Shown here one piece after another: positions 43,913-52,443 of a DNA stretch of 64,000 nt. The translations under genes were made by a program, and so were the position numbers. Source of the stretch: Pseudolactococcus insecticola (GTDB lineage Bacteria; Bacillota; Bacilli; Lactobacillales; Streptococcaceae). The notes below the pieces were generated by a model that worked only from the letters and a program-made list of their open reading frames with translations, searched no databases and was not told the DNA's origin. The DNA lies in NCBI RefSeq assembly GCF_011170065.1, contig NZ_BLLH01000009.1:1-64000 (forward strand), written 5' to 3'. How positions within the stretch are numbered: the first letter of the stretch is position 1; every line of letters starts with the position of its first letter.

Positions 43913-43916
43913 CATC

Positions 43917-43945
43917 TTGACGTCTGTCAGAAAATATGACATAAT
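43917..43945 (+). promoter_or_regulatory. Promoter of the GlcNAc-type PTS gene
   Basis: TTGACG (43917-43922), 17-base spacer, CATAAT (43940-43945) with upstream TGA. The inverted repeat TGTCA-N7-TGACA spans 43925-43941 in the spacer and -10. Confidence 0.65.
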
Positions 43946-43963
43946 AAACAAGGACATATCAAG

Positions 43964-43978
43964 AATTTTCTGAAAATT
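43964..43978 (+). promoter_or_regulatory. Palindrome in the leader of the GlcNAc-type PTS gene
   Basis: AATTTTCTGAAAATT, a perfect 15-base inverted repeat just after the expected transcription start. A 13-base match (ATTTTCTGAAAAT) lies in the copy 1 operator at 43050-43062. Possible binding site of a second regulator. Confidence 0.55.
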
Positions 43979-44033
43979 ACTTGATGATAGATAAGGATTC
44001 TATCTATAAAATGTAAAAAAGTGAGGGAAAAAG

Positions 44034-46022
44034 ATGAAATCATATTTGCAAAGAATGGGACGTAGTCTCATGTTACCGGTCGCGGTGCTGCCAGTCGCTG
44101 CGATTTTCATGGGGATTGGCTACTGGATTGATCCGTCAGGTTGGGGAAGTGGCAACGTTGTATCCGCCTTTCTGATCAAGGCTGGGTCGTCAATCATTGA
44201 CAACATGGCGCTCCTTTTTGCAGTCGGTCTTGGACTTGGTATGTCAAAAGACAAGGACGGTTCTGCCGCCCTGAGTGGTCTTGTGGCCTTTCTAGTTGTC
44301 ACGACACTTCTTGCGCCTGATAGCGTTGCTATGTTTTTGGGCGAAAAAGTGACAGCGGTTGATCCGGCATTCACGAAAATCAAGACGCAAGCCATCGGAA
44401 TTATCTGTGGGCTAATCGCAGCAACATGTTACAATCGTTTTTCAAATGTCAAGTTGCCAACAGCCTTGTCTTTCTTTTCAGGAAAACGCTTGGCACCAAT
44501 CATGACTGCATTTTTCTCAATGATTGCAGCAGGGATCTTATTCTTTGTTTGGCCAGCTGTTTACAATGCACTTGTCGCATTTGGTAAAGTCATTGTCGAT
44601 ATGGGACCAGTCGGTGCGGGTATCTACGGATTTTTGAACAGGATTTTGATCGTGACAGGTCTGCACCATGCGCTGAACTCAGTGTTCTGGTTTGACGTTG
44701 CTGGGATCAATGACATCGGGAATTTCTGGGCATCAAAAGGCGTTAAGGGCGTAACGGGCATGTATCAGGCTGGATTCTTCCCAGTGATGATGTTTGGCTT
44801 GCCTGCTGGGGCGTTTGCTATGTATAAAAATGCTCGTCCTGAGCACAAAAAAACGACGGCATCTTTGATGTTAGCCGCTGGATTTGCCTCATTTTTCACG
44901 GGTGTGACTGAACCGCTTGAGTTTGCCTTCATGTTTGCTGCTTTTCCGCTCTATGTGATTCACTCTGTTCTGACGGGCTTGTCGCTCTTTATCGCAGCGT
45001 TCTTTCACTGGACGGCTGGCTTCGCCTTTTCTGCGGGTCTTGTCGACTACCTGCTGAGCTTGCGGATTCCGATTGCTAACTATCCGCTCATGCTCCTGGT
45101 TCAAGGTGTTGTCTTTGCGTTTATTTATTACTTCGTGTTTGATTTTGCCATTAAAAAATTCAACTTGATGACGCCAGGTCGTGAGATTGGTTCTGATGAA
45201 ACGGATGAGGATCTGGACGATGCGGACAGCAGTTTTGACGATAAGTTTGCAGCACTTGCAAGTAAACTCCTAGTCGGACTTGGTGGTTCTGAAAACTTAG
45301 CGACGATTGATAACTGTACGACGCGTCTGCGTTTGACGGTCAATGATACTCAGAAAGTCGACGTCGATAAAATCAAAAAAACGGGTGTGCCAGGTGTCCG
45401 TGTCCTTGATGACACGAATGTGCAGATTATCGTAGGTACCGAAGTCCAGTTTGTCGCAGATGAACTGACAAAACGTCACACAGGTCAAGCAGTATCAACA
45501 AGTAAAACAACAACGTCAGCATCACCAGTAACGCTACAAAGCGTCAGCATCTCTGACGAGAAAGAGCTCGCCTTTTCAGCCGTTGCAACAGGTGAAATTG
45601 AGCCATTGTCTGCAGTCAATGATGGCGTATTTTCAGAAAAAATGATGGGTGATGGCTTTGCGATTATCCCTTCTGACGACACGGTGACGTCACCAATTGA
45701 CGGACAGGTTACAACGATTTTTCCGACGAAACATGCGTTTGGTCTCTTGTCTGACAATGGTGTTGAAGTGCTTGTACATATCGGTCTTGATACAGTTGAG
45801 CTTGCAGGTGCACCGTTTGACGTCAAAGTCATAGAAGGTAGCCAAGTCAAAGCTGGTCAAACACTTGCACTTGTTGATTTTGCAGCGGTCAAATCTGCTG
45901 GCAAAAAAACAGACATCATCGTCGTTATCACAAACTCTGACACCATTTCACACTTTGACTTTAGCAAAACAAGTGGTCAAGTCGCATCAGGTGATGCGCT
46001 CGGATCGATTACTAAAAAATAG
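44034..46022 (+). CDS. nagE: PTS GlcNAc/glucose-type EIICBA
   Basis: 662 aa, three domains in one chain: EIIC membrane channel (about residues 1-380), EIIB with phosphocysteine Cys428 in DNCTTRLRLTV, and EIIA with His582 in VLVHIGLDTVEL. The channel part (GLHHALNSVFWFDVAGINDIGNFWASKG...) is most like GlcNAc-specific NagE enzymes, but glucose specificity cannot be excluded. Phosphate comes from HPr. Upstream operators resemble GlcNAc-responsive GntR sites, which agrees with this call. Confidence 0.9.
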   Translation: MKSYLQRMGRSLMLPVAVLPVAAIFMGIGYWIDPSGWGSGNVVSAFLIKAGSSIIDNMALLFAVGLGLGMSKDKDGSAALSGLVAFLVVTTLLAPDSVAMFLGEKVTAVDPAFTKIKTQAIGIICGLIAATCYNRFSNVKLPTALSFFSGKRLAPIMTAFFSMIAAGILFFVWPAVYNALVAFGKVIVDMGPVGAGIYGFLNRILIVTGLHHALNSVFWFDVAGINDIGNFWASKGVKGVTGMYQAGFFPVMMFGLPAGAFAMYKNARPEHKKTTASLMLAAGFASFFTGVTEPLEFAFMFAAFPLYVIHSVLTGLSLFIAAFFHWTAGFAFSAGLVDYLLSLRIPIANYPLMLLVQGVVFAFIYYFVFDFAIKKFNLMTPGREIGSDETDEDLDDADSSFDDKFAALASKLLVGLGGSENLATIDNCTTRLRLTVNDTQKVDVDKIKKTGVPGVRVLDDTNVQIIVGTEVQFVADELTKRHTGQAVSTSKTTTSASPVTLQSVSISDEKELAFSAVATGEIEPLSAVNDGVFSEKMMGDGFAIIPSDDTVTSPIDGQVTTIFPTKHAFGLLSDNGVEVLVHIGLDTVELAGAPFDVKVIEGSQVKAGQTLALVDFAAVKSAGKKTDIIVVITNSDTISHFDFSKTSGQVASGDALGSITKK

Positions 46023-46082
46023 TTGACAGAAATTTTAAAATGTGAGATGATAAATGTGGTTAGAGGACGGTTTCACAATCAA

Positions 46083-46096
46083 GTAAAACGTTTTCA
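46083..46096 (+). promoter_or_regulatory. cre-like site before the small repeat protein
   Basis: GTAAAACGTTTTCA fits the CcpA consensus at 12 of 14 positions. Lies about 20 bases before the -10 box. Confidence 0.45.
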
Positions 46097-46111
46097 AAAA
46101 CCAGCACAATC

Positions 46112-46120
46112 TGCTATAAT
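46112..46120 (+). promoter_or_regulatory. Extended -10 of the small repeat protein gene
   Basis: TGC-TATAAT with TATAAT at 46115-46120, followed by a leader of about 48 bases and ribosome site GAGG. Confidence 0.65.
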
Positions 46121-46174
46121 AAAAGTATAGAAGTAGTGCAAGCATATCACAAAAAAGAAGACGAGGTGATGCCA

Positions 46175-46339
46175 ATGAATCCTGAGGATATTTTGGACAA
46201 AATCAAAGATGTCGTTCCGGACGATATTGAAAAAAAGATTAAAGACGTCGCACCTGATGCGATTAACAAAATCAAAGACGTTGTACCTGATGACATCGAA
46301 AAGAAAGTAACCGATGCACTTGGTAAATTTGGCTTATAA
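46175..46339 (+). CDS. 54-residue internally repeated protein
   Basis: 54 aa from ATG at 46175, eight bases after GAGG; an earlier ATG at 46169 is too close. The chain is four units of 11-12 residues: KIKDVVPDDIEK, KIKDVAPDAIN, KIKDVVPDDIEK, KVTDALGKFGL. Each unit is a short amphipathic helix with a Pro turn. No signal peptide or membrane segment. Family and function unknown. It has its own promoter, a cre-like site and a terminator, so it is expressed as an independent unit. Confidence 0.75.
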   Translation: MNPEDILDKIKDVVPDDIEKKIKDVAPDAINKIKDVVPDDIEKKVTDALGKFGL

Positions 46340-46371
46340 AAAAGCGAAAACACGTTAAAAAAAGAAGATGA

Positions 46372-46406
46372 TGAGATGATGAAAAACACATTTTATCATC
46401 TTTTTT
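46372..46406 (+). terminator. Terminator of the small repeat protein gene
   Basis: GATGAT-G-AAAA pairs with TTTT-ATCATC (one bulge) around ACACA, then six T. Runs directly into the next promoter. Confidence 0.8.
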
Positions 46407-46414
46407 GATACAAT
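46406..46414 (+). promoter_or_regulatory. Antiporter extended -10, leaderless geometry
   Basis: TGA-TACAAT with TACAAT at 46409-46414, beginning 12 bases before the ATG, joined to the T-run of the preceding terminator. Confidence 0.62.
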
Positions 46415-46420
46415 AATTTT

Positions 46421-48490
46421 ATGACTACTCTATTGATTGTTGCTGTGCTTATATTTGGTGTGATTGCGTCAAATATCGTGGCACAGTTCATCCCCAAAAT
46501 ACCGAAAGCTTTTATTTTGATTCTCGTTGGGATCGGGCTTTCTTTCATTGATAATTTTAATAATTTTGAGCTGGAGCCTGAGTTCTTCATGCTGATGATC
46601 ATTGCGCCGCTCATGTTTATCGACGGTCAAAAGCAGTCCTTTTCTAAAATCAGGAAGCATTTTAGTGGAATCGTGCTGTTATCTGTGACCCTTGCAGTCG
46701 TGACGGCGGTTGCGGTCGGTTTTCTCACCAATGCCATCGAAGCGCTCTGGACTTTTCCTATTGCGCTTGCACTTGCGTCAATCGTGACGCCGACGGATGC
46801 TGTCGCAGTCAAGTCCATGACGCAAAATACTGAGATGCCAGAAAAAGTCTCGCAGGCTTTGGAACTTGAGAGTTTGTTTAACGACGCGACGGGCCTAGTT
46901 TTGCTGGATCTCGCACTATCCATGTTTGCAAAAGGCAGTTTTTCGGCCATTCAGGGCATCGAGCATTTCTTGTTTGTTGCAGTTGGCGGGATTGCAGTTG
47001 GTGTTATTGCGGGACTTGTCATCGTGTCGATCCGCGTCAATGTCAACTTGCGTGCCTTTGATGCGGAAAAAATTATTTTACCGATCAGCTTGGTGACGCC
47101 ATTTGTCGTCTATATTTTGGCTGAACAGGTGCACGTATCGGGGATTCTCGCAGTTGTCGCAACAGGAATCGTACATAACTGGGAGCAACAGCGTTTGCGA
47201 TTGACTGCGACAAATGTCCAGCTGACCTCGCGCGCGGTCTGGTCGATTTTCTCAGATATGCTAAACGATATCGTTTTTCTGATTTTGGGCTTATCCTTGA
47301 TTTCCGTCTTTCGTGAGATTCAAAAAGCCGGCTTGGCAACGTTTTTAGGCTTGGTGCTCGTCAGTATCATCATCTATTTTTTCATGTTTGTTGTGCGGTT
47401 TGTCTGGGCGGCAATGGCGAATAACGATGCGGTTGCGTTTTTCTTTGGCAAACGGACAGATCCGCAGCACCGTTTTTATGCGAGGACCTTTGCTATATCT
47501 GGGGTACATGGGGCGGTCACGCTCGCCATGGCATTTTCACTGCCAGAAACAATCAATGGCCACGAGTTCCCGTTTCGAGAAGAAGTGATTATCATCGCAA
47601 CGCTTGTGATTTTTCTGAGTTTGATTGTCTCAAGTATTGTCTTACCAAGGATGTTGCCTGAGAAGAAGACAGATTACAGTGAAGCTGAAATCGCAAATGT
47701 CAGAAATGAGATGGTTGACTTCGCAACGGTTCAGGTCAGAAATACAATAGATGATCGAAATGTCAGAGAAGAGTTGACCGAGCAGCTCTTGTCTCAAAAA
47801 GGATTGCCAGTCGACCGAGACAGCACCATGGCCGACTATAAACTGCTCATGCTTGATACGAAAAAGCAACTATATGACTTTGTGCAGTCGCCTGAGATTG
47901 CGGCGCAGTATAGCAGTGATGCGATAGCGATTTTTGAAAAAATGATTGACAGGATTTCAGCAGATGGTAAAAACGGGCCAAATCAAGACTTGCGACGTGT
48001 GATTTCACGCTATTATCGCACGCTCAATCGTCGTATTAAGCTGACAAGGTCCAAGTATGGCTCGCATAAAAAGACCTATCAAAGACGTGTGGCGCAGGCG
48101 AAAAAATCACCAAAATTAGCGAAAATCCGTGCGACACATGCTGAAGTGCTGAACTTGATTGACGCTGTATCAAATCACACAGATGACTATCTGGACGGTG
48201 TGCTGGTTGCGCATCTGAAAGATAAAAATGGCAGCAATGAGCACATCAATCTGGTCAGACGTATGATGAATGGCTATCTGCAACGGGCGAAACGAAATTA
48301 TAGTCCCAACCATGTGCAGGTGGATAGTGAGTTTTACATCCAAGCTTTTCAGTATGAGTATAACTTTGTCCAGCGTGAGCTTGCAAACCATCGTATCCAG
48401 CCAAGTGTGGCGCATGAGCTATATAGCGAGATTAATCAAGCGCAGATGTTACAACTACAACAACTAGAAGAGTTTGAAGTTGACGAGTAA
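46421..48490 (+). CDS. Na+/H+ antiporter, CPA1 (NhaP) family
   Basis: 689 aa. About 12 membrane segments over residues 1-410, with the ion-binding pair in LESLFNDATGLVLLD (Asn-Asp) and the TPTDAVAVKSM region of the antiporter fold, then AISGVHGAVTLAMAFSLP. Exchanges Na+ (or K+) for H+ to keep internal pH and salt. The C-terminal 270 residues are a soluble, helical, charged domain of the kind that regulates CPA1 proteins. No ribosome site; probable leaderless mRNA. Confidence 0.93.
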   Translation: MTTLLIVAVLIFGVIASNIVAQFIPKIPKAFILILVGIGLSFIDNFNNFELEPEFFMLMIIAPLMFIDGQKQSFSKIRKHFSGIVLLSVTLAVVTAVAVGFLTNAIEALWTFPIALALASIVTPTDAVAVKSMTQNTEMPEKVSQALELESLFNDATGLVLLDLALSMFAKGSFSAIQGIEHFLFVAVGGIAVGVIAGLVIVSIRVNVNLRAFDAEKIILPISLVTPFVVYILAEQVHVSGILAVVATGIVHNWEQQRLRLTATNVQLTSRAVWSIFSDMLNDIVFLILGLSLISVFREIQKAGLATFLGLVLVSIIIYFFMFVVRFVWAAMANNDAVAFFFGKRTDPQHRFYARTFAISGVHGAVTLAMAFSLPETINGHEFPFREEVIIIATLVIFLSLIVSSIVLPRMLPEKKTDYSEAEIANVRNEMVDFATVQVRNTIDDRNVREELTEQLLSQKGLPVDRDSTMADYKLLMLDTKKQLYDFVQSPEIAAQYSSDAIAIFEKMIDRISADGKNGPNQDLRRVISRYYRTLNRRIKLTRSKYGSHKKTYQRRVAQAKKSPKLAKIRATHAEVLNLIDAVSNHTDDYLDGVLVAHLKDKNGSNEHINLVRRMMNGYLQRAKRNYSPNHVQVDSEFYIQAFQYEYNFVQRELANHRIQPSVAHELYSEINQAQMLQLQQLEEFEVDE

Positions 48491-48532
48491 ACGCCGTGTC
48501 TTACGATGAAACGTCAGCAGGAATCCAGATAG

Positions 48533-48558
48533 AAAAGACGGCAATCGCCTGTCTTTTC
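48533..48558 (+). terminator. Antiporter terminator
   Basis: AAAAGACGGC pairs with GCC-T-GTCTTTT (one bulge) around AATC. Its T-run ends one base before the TGA of the yunD promoter. Confidence 0.78.
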
Positions 48559-48567
48559 TGATATAAT
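48559..48567 (+). promoter_or_regulatory. yunD extended -10, leaderless geometry
   Basis: TGA-TATAAT with TATAAT at 48562-48567, starting 12 bases before the ATG and adjoining the preceding terminator. Confidence 0.66.
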
Positions 48568-48573
48568 AAAGCT

Positions 48574-49935
48574 ATGACCACTCATGAAAACGTGCTGAAA
48601 ATTTTACATCTCAACGATTTGCACTCACACTTTGAAAATTATCCTAAGATCAAGCGTTTTTTTACGGATCACGCTGACGGTTTTTCGGATGTCTTGCGCT
48701 TTGACCTTGGTGACAATGTTGATCGGTCGCATCCCTTGTCAGAAGCCACGCTTGGAAGAGCAAACGTTTCATTGATGAATGACCTTGCGCTTACGGCTGC
48801 AACCATTGGCAACAATGAAGGTTTGGGACTGCAAAAACACATGCTCGATCAGCTTTATGACGAGGCAAACTTTGATGTTGTGCTTGCAAATCTCAAGGAC
48901 GCGACGGGCGCTGAGCCAGTGCAACCAGCCTGGGCGATTGAGAAAAAGCAAGTGATAACAAGTTTTGGTATGACGATTGATATTTTCGGTCTGACGGCGC
49001 GTTATCCACTTGCCTATCCGCATATGGGCTGGGATATTTTGGATCCTGAGTCAGTGCTTGCGGCGCAGTTATCTGCGTCTGAGGCTGACTTCACGATTTT
49101 GCTGAGTCATCTTGGCTGGCGATTTGATGAGGCGGCTGCTGCGCGTTTTGATAATCTAGACTTGATTTTAGGCGCGCATACCCACCATGTTTATGAGTAC
49201 GGCAAGTACATCAATGGCACGATTCTTGCAGCTGCAGGGCGTTATGGTGAGCATGTTGGTGAGGTAACGCTTGTTTTTGATGATGCGTTTCAGGTCGTTC
49301 AGTCAGATGTTTTGGCTGAGAATACGCGCAATCTGGCTATAAAACCAGGCGACAAAAGCTTTGCAAAAAGCCTTGTGGCACAAGGGCACGCCCTGTTACG
49401 ACAAAATAAGATTACAACACTTGCAACAGGGATTTCAAACGATTTTCCAGACCACTTGGCAACGCAGTTTGTGGCTGATATTTTCAGCGATTTTTATGCG
49501 GTGCCTGCGGTGATTATGAATAGCGGGATGATTGTCCGAGATCTGCCGCGAGATTTGACTATGGATGATTTGCACGAGATTTTGCCGCATAGTATTCGTC
49601 TAGTCAAGTTCACGGTGACAGGGCTTGAACTGCGGAAAATCATGCTTGAGATTTATGATGTCGGCAGTTACTTGCGCACGCAACGTGTGATTGGTATGGG
49701 CTTTCGGGGCAAGGTGTTTGGGGACATTGTGACACGTGGTGTTGCCGTCCGTGATGGTCAGATTTATTATCAAGATCATCTTATTTCTGACGAAAAAAGT
49801 TATCAGATATTGGTACCTGATCAATATTATTTTGCCTCATATTTTCCAATATTAAAAAGCTCAGGGACAGCAGAAATCCAATTTCCAAGATTCATGCGTG
49901 AAATTGTCGCTGAATCGCTAAAAGCAGAAAAATAG
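48574..49935 (+). CDS. yunD: YunD-type metallophosphatase / 5'-nucleotidase
   Basis: 453 aa. N-terminal calcineurin-like domain (LHLNDLHSHFENYPKI, GDNVDRS, AATIGNNEGLGL, LSHLGW and LGAHTHHVYE) with a two-metal site, and a C-terminal 5'-nucleotidase domain. GNNEG replaces the common GNHE, as in YunD of Bacillus. No signal peptide, so a cytoplasmic enzyme. Precedes yutD by 11 bases; this pairing is conserved in Firmicutes. Confidence 0.92.
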   Translation: MTTHENVLKILHLNDLHSHFENYPKIKRFFTDHADGFSDVLRFDLGDNVDRSHPLSEATLGRANVSLMNDLALTAATIGNNEGLGLQKHMLDQLYDEANFDVVLANLKDATGAEPVQPAWAIEKKQVITSFGMTIDIFGLTARYPLAYPHMGWDILDPESVLAAQLSASEADFTILLSHLGWRFDEAAAARFDNLDLILGAHTHHVYEYGKYINGTILAAAGRYGEHVGEVTLVFDDAFQVVQSDVLAENTRNLAIKPGDKSFAKSLVAQGHALLRQNKITTLATGISNDFPDHLATQFVADIFSDFYAVPAVIMNSGMIVRDLPRDLTMDDLHEILPHSIRLVKFTVTGLELRKIMLEIYDVGSYLRTQRVIGMGFRGKVFGDIVTRGVAVRDGQIYYQDHLISDEKSYQILVPDQYYFASYFPILKSSGTAEIQFPRFMREIVAESLKAEK

Positions 49936-49946
49936 AAAGAACAGAT

Positions 49947-50525
49947 ATGGCAAAAGTAATTCCAGAAGAAGAAAAAAATTATAATAAATTTCCAGGTGAG
50001 CGCGTGATTGTTATGGATGACGTTGTAACGATTGGTGACAAAGTTTTTCATCTCGTCTACAACCACAACGAGGGGTTTGACAAGGAAAAATTAGCGCAGC
50101 GCTATGCTGATATTTTTGCAAAATATGACTATCTGGTTGGCGACTGGGGACACGAACAACTGCGCCTCAAAGGATTTTTTTCCACATCGCGCAAGAAAAT
50201 GGCGGATGACTTAAAAATCACGCATTTGGAAGATTACATCAAAGAATACATGAACTTTGGCGCGGCATTTTTTGTGCTCAAACGCATGAGAAGTAAGGAC
50301 ATCAAGCGTGAAGAAGCCTTTTTGGACGAAAAGATCTATGAAGTGAAGACGCCGTCAGAGCCTAAAAAACGTCGTCAGAATAACAGAAAACCATTTGTAC
50401 AGAAAGAAAAGTCAGTCAAAGTCCACGAGCCAATCGCAGCTATCAAGAGTGACACGCACAAGGAATCACATCAGAAAAATGCCAGCAAGCGACCAGCTTT
50501 CACGGTTAGAACGCGGAATAAATAG
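49947..50525 (+). CDS. yutD: YutD family protein (DUF1027)
   Basis: 192 aa. The first 115 residues are the YutD domain: FHLVYNHNEGFDKEKLAQRYADIFAKYDYLVGDWGHEQLRLKGFF and LEDYIKEYMNFGAAFFVLKRM. The remainder is a basic, disordered Lys/Arg/Ser tail longer than in many homologues, which could bind RNA or DNA. Function unknown. Likely co-transcribed with yunD; the ABC transporter gene follows 23 bases later. Confidence 0.9.
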   Translation: MAKVIPEEEKNYNKFPGERVIVMDDVVTIGDKVFHLVYNHNEGFDKEKLAQRYADIFAKYDYLVGDWGHEQLRLKGFFSTSRKKMADDLKITHLEDYIKEYMNFGAAFFVLKRMRSKDIKREEAFLDEKIYEVKTPSEPKKRRQNNRKPFVQKEKSVKVHEPIAAIKSDTHKESHQKNASKRPAFTVRTRNK

Positions 50526-50548
50526 CGCAAACAGTGGGGAGGTAGCAA

Positions 50549-52342
50549 ATGCAAATGCAAGGACGACCATCGCCCGAGGCGTTAAAACGAGAGCTTAAGA
50601 CGCTTAGCGTGACGCCAAACGAGATGATTCGGTTTATTGCAGCTCCTGTTTTGAAACGACGGGGGTTGCTGGTTTTTAATCTAGCGATTTTGATTTTTTT
50701 GGCATTTTTGAACTTCATGGTGCCACAGTTTACAAAAACGATCATTGACACAGCGATTGCAGATAAAAATCTGACGGAGTTGTGGCAACAGGTGATTTTG
50801 ATGCTTGCGACAACGGCGCTAATCGGAGTTGTCGGTTTTGCGTCAGCCTATATGATGCAAAAACTCTCGCAAGAAGCCATTACAGAAGTCCGCCTTGATA
50901 CATACAATAAACTGCTCAAGCAAGACTATGCCTACTTTCAAGAGACGAAAACAGGTGATCTCATGGTCAGGCTGACCAGCGACATCGGCAATCTTCAAGC
51001 TCTGATTTCATCAGATACGTTTGAAATTGTGTCAAGTATCGTCACGTTTTTTGGTGTACTAGGTTTTCTGTTTTGGGAAAATTGGCAGCTGGCACTCATG
51101 GTAACGCTGACGTTTCCGATTTTGTTTGTCAATATTCGTTTTTTCCGTGGTCGCATGCGCCAGGCTTTTTCTGACGTCAGAGCAAATTCTTCAAAAATCT
51201 CCAATCAGCTCCAGTCCACGTTGACAGAAATTGAGCTGATCAAAAATTATACGACAGAAGATTTTGAAACAGACAAGTTTGACCGCATCGTCAGTCAGGG
51301 CAATCGCTATCAGCTGATTGCGACCAAGTGGCAGGCGATTTTTTCACCGATCATTACCTTTATCAATACGGGTGCGACGGCGATCGTCCTGTGGTTCGGC
51401 GGCTATCTGGTCATCAAAAATCAGATGACAGTTGGTGATTTGGTCGCCTATCTCAGCTATCTGGTCATGCTGCAAGACCCAGTGCGCCGCATTTCACGTC
51501 TGATCAACATGTTTCAAACGGCACTTGTCAGCTATGACCGGGTCGAGCAGGTCATGCGTTCTCGGGAAATGATTGCTGAAAACAAAGCAGCGGTACCATT
51601 TCCAGCAAGACTAAGCGATAAAATCGCAATCAAAAATCTGACTTTTTATTATCAAGACAGCAAGCTCCCAGCGCTTGACGACATCTCCATGGACGTACTT
51701 GCAGGGCAAACGACGGCACTTGTCGGGCGCAGTGGCAGTGGTAAGTCAACGCTGATCAAGCTTCTGACGCGCATGTATGATGTGAGTGGTGGAGATATTT
51801 GCTATGACGGCACGTCGATAAAGGATTTGCAGCTCAAGAGTTTGCGGCAAAATATCGCAGTCGTCAGCCAAGACGTTGCAATTGTTGACGGCACGATTGC
51901 TGACAACATCCGCTACGGTAGTTTTTCCGCGACAAACGCACAAGTCGAGCGTGCCATGCAAATGGCAAATATCGCAGACTTTATTCATACATTGCCAGAC
52001 GGCCTTGAAACGCAGGTCGGCGAGCGTGGTGTTAAGCTATCTGGCGGTCAAAAGCAACGTCTGTCCATTGCCCGAGCTATTTTAAAAGATGCGCCAATTA
52101 TCATCTTGGATGAAGCAACAGCAGCGCTTGACAATGAGTCAGAACGTCTGATACAGCGAGCGCTTGATAATCTCATGGTCGGACGCACCTCGATTGTGAT
52201 TGCGCATAGGCTGTCAACTGTTTATAAAGCTGAAAAAATCATTGTCATCAATGCTGGGAAAATTGCAGAAACAGGCACACACGATGATCTGCTTGCACAC
52301 AACGGCATCTACAAGACGCTCTACGATATGCAGTTTGACTAA
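50549..52342 (+). CDS. ABC exporter, fused membrane and ATPase domains
   Basis: 597 aa, half-transporter that works as a dimer. Six membrane segments (about residues 30-320), then the ATPase with Walker A GRSGSGKSTLIKL, signature [15 protein letters not shown], Walker [13 protein letters not shown], and switch His in AHRLSTV. Similar to LmrA/BmrA-type multidrug exporters, but the substrate is unknown. Ribosome site GGAGGT seven bases before the ATG. Ends at a terminator before rlmN. Confidence 0.92.
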   Translation: MQMQGRPSPEALKRELKTLSVTPNEMIRFIAAPVLKRRGLLVFNLAILIFLAFLNFMVPQFTKTIIDTAIADKNLTELWQQVILMLATTALIGVVGFASAYMMQKLSQEAITEVRLDTYNKLLKQDYAYFQETKTGDLMVRLTSDIGNLQALISSDTFEIVSSIVTFFGVLGFLFWENWQLALMVTLTFPILFVNIRFFRGRMRQAFSDVRANSSKISNQLQSTLTEIELIKNYTTEDFETDKFDRIVSQGNRYQLIATKWQAIFSPIITFINTGATAIVLWFGGYLVIKNQMTVGDLVAYLSYLVMLQDPVRRISRLINMFQTALVSYDRVEQVMRSREMIAENKAAVPFPARLSDKIAIKNLTFYYQDSKLPALDDISMDVLAGQTTALVGRSGSGKSTLIKLLTRMYDVSGGDICYDGTSIKDLQLKSLRQNIAVVSQDVAIVDGTIADNIRYGSFSATNAQVERAMQMANIADFIHTLPDGLETQVGERGVKLSGGQKQRLSIARAILKDAPIIILDEATAALDNESERLIQRALDNLMVGRTSIVIAHRLSTVYKAEKIIVINAGKIAETGTHDDLLAHNGIYKTLYDMQFD

Positions 52343-52360
52343 CTAGTTTTCAAAAATTTC

Positions 52361-52390
52361 AAATCTGACCACAGTTGGTCGGATTTTTTT
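52361..52390 (+). terminator. ABC exporter terminator
   Basis: AAATC-GACCA and TGGTC-GATTT arms with one mismatch around CAG, followed by a T-run. Confidence 0.85.
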
Positions 52391-52428
52391 GCACTAAAAT
52401 TCATCTTGATGACAAGTTGCCGTTTTCG

Positions 52429-52437
52429 TGGTAAAAT
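52429..52437 (+). promoter_or_regulatory. rlmN extended -10, leaderless geometry
   Basis: TGG-TAAAAT with TAAAAT at 52432-52437, starting 12 bases before the ATG. Confidence 0.62.
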
Positions 52438-52443
52438 AGCATC

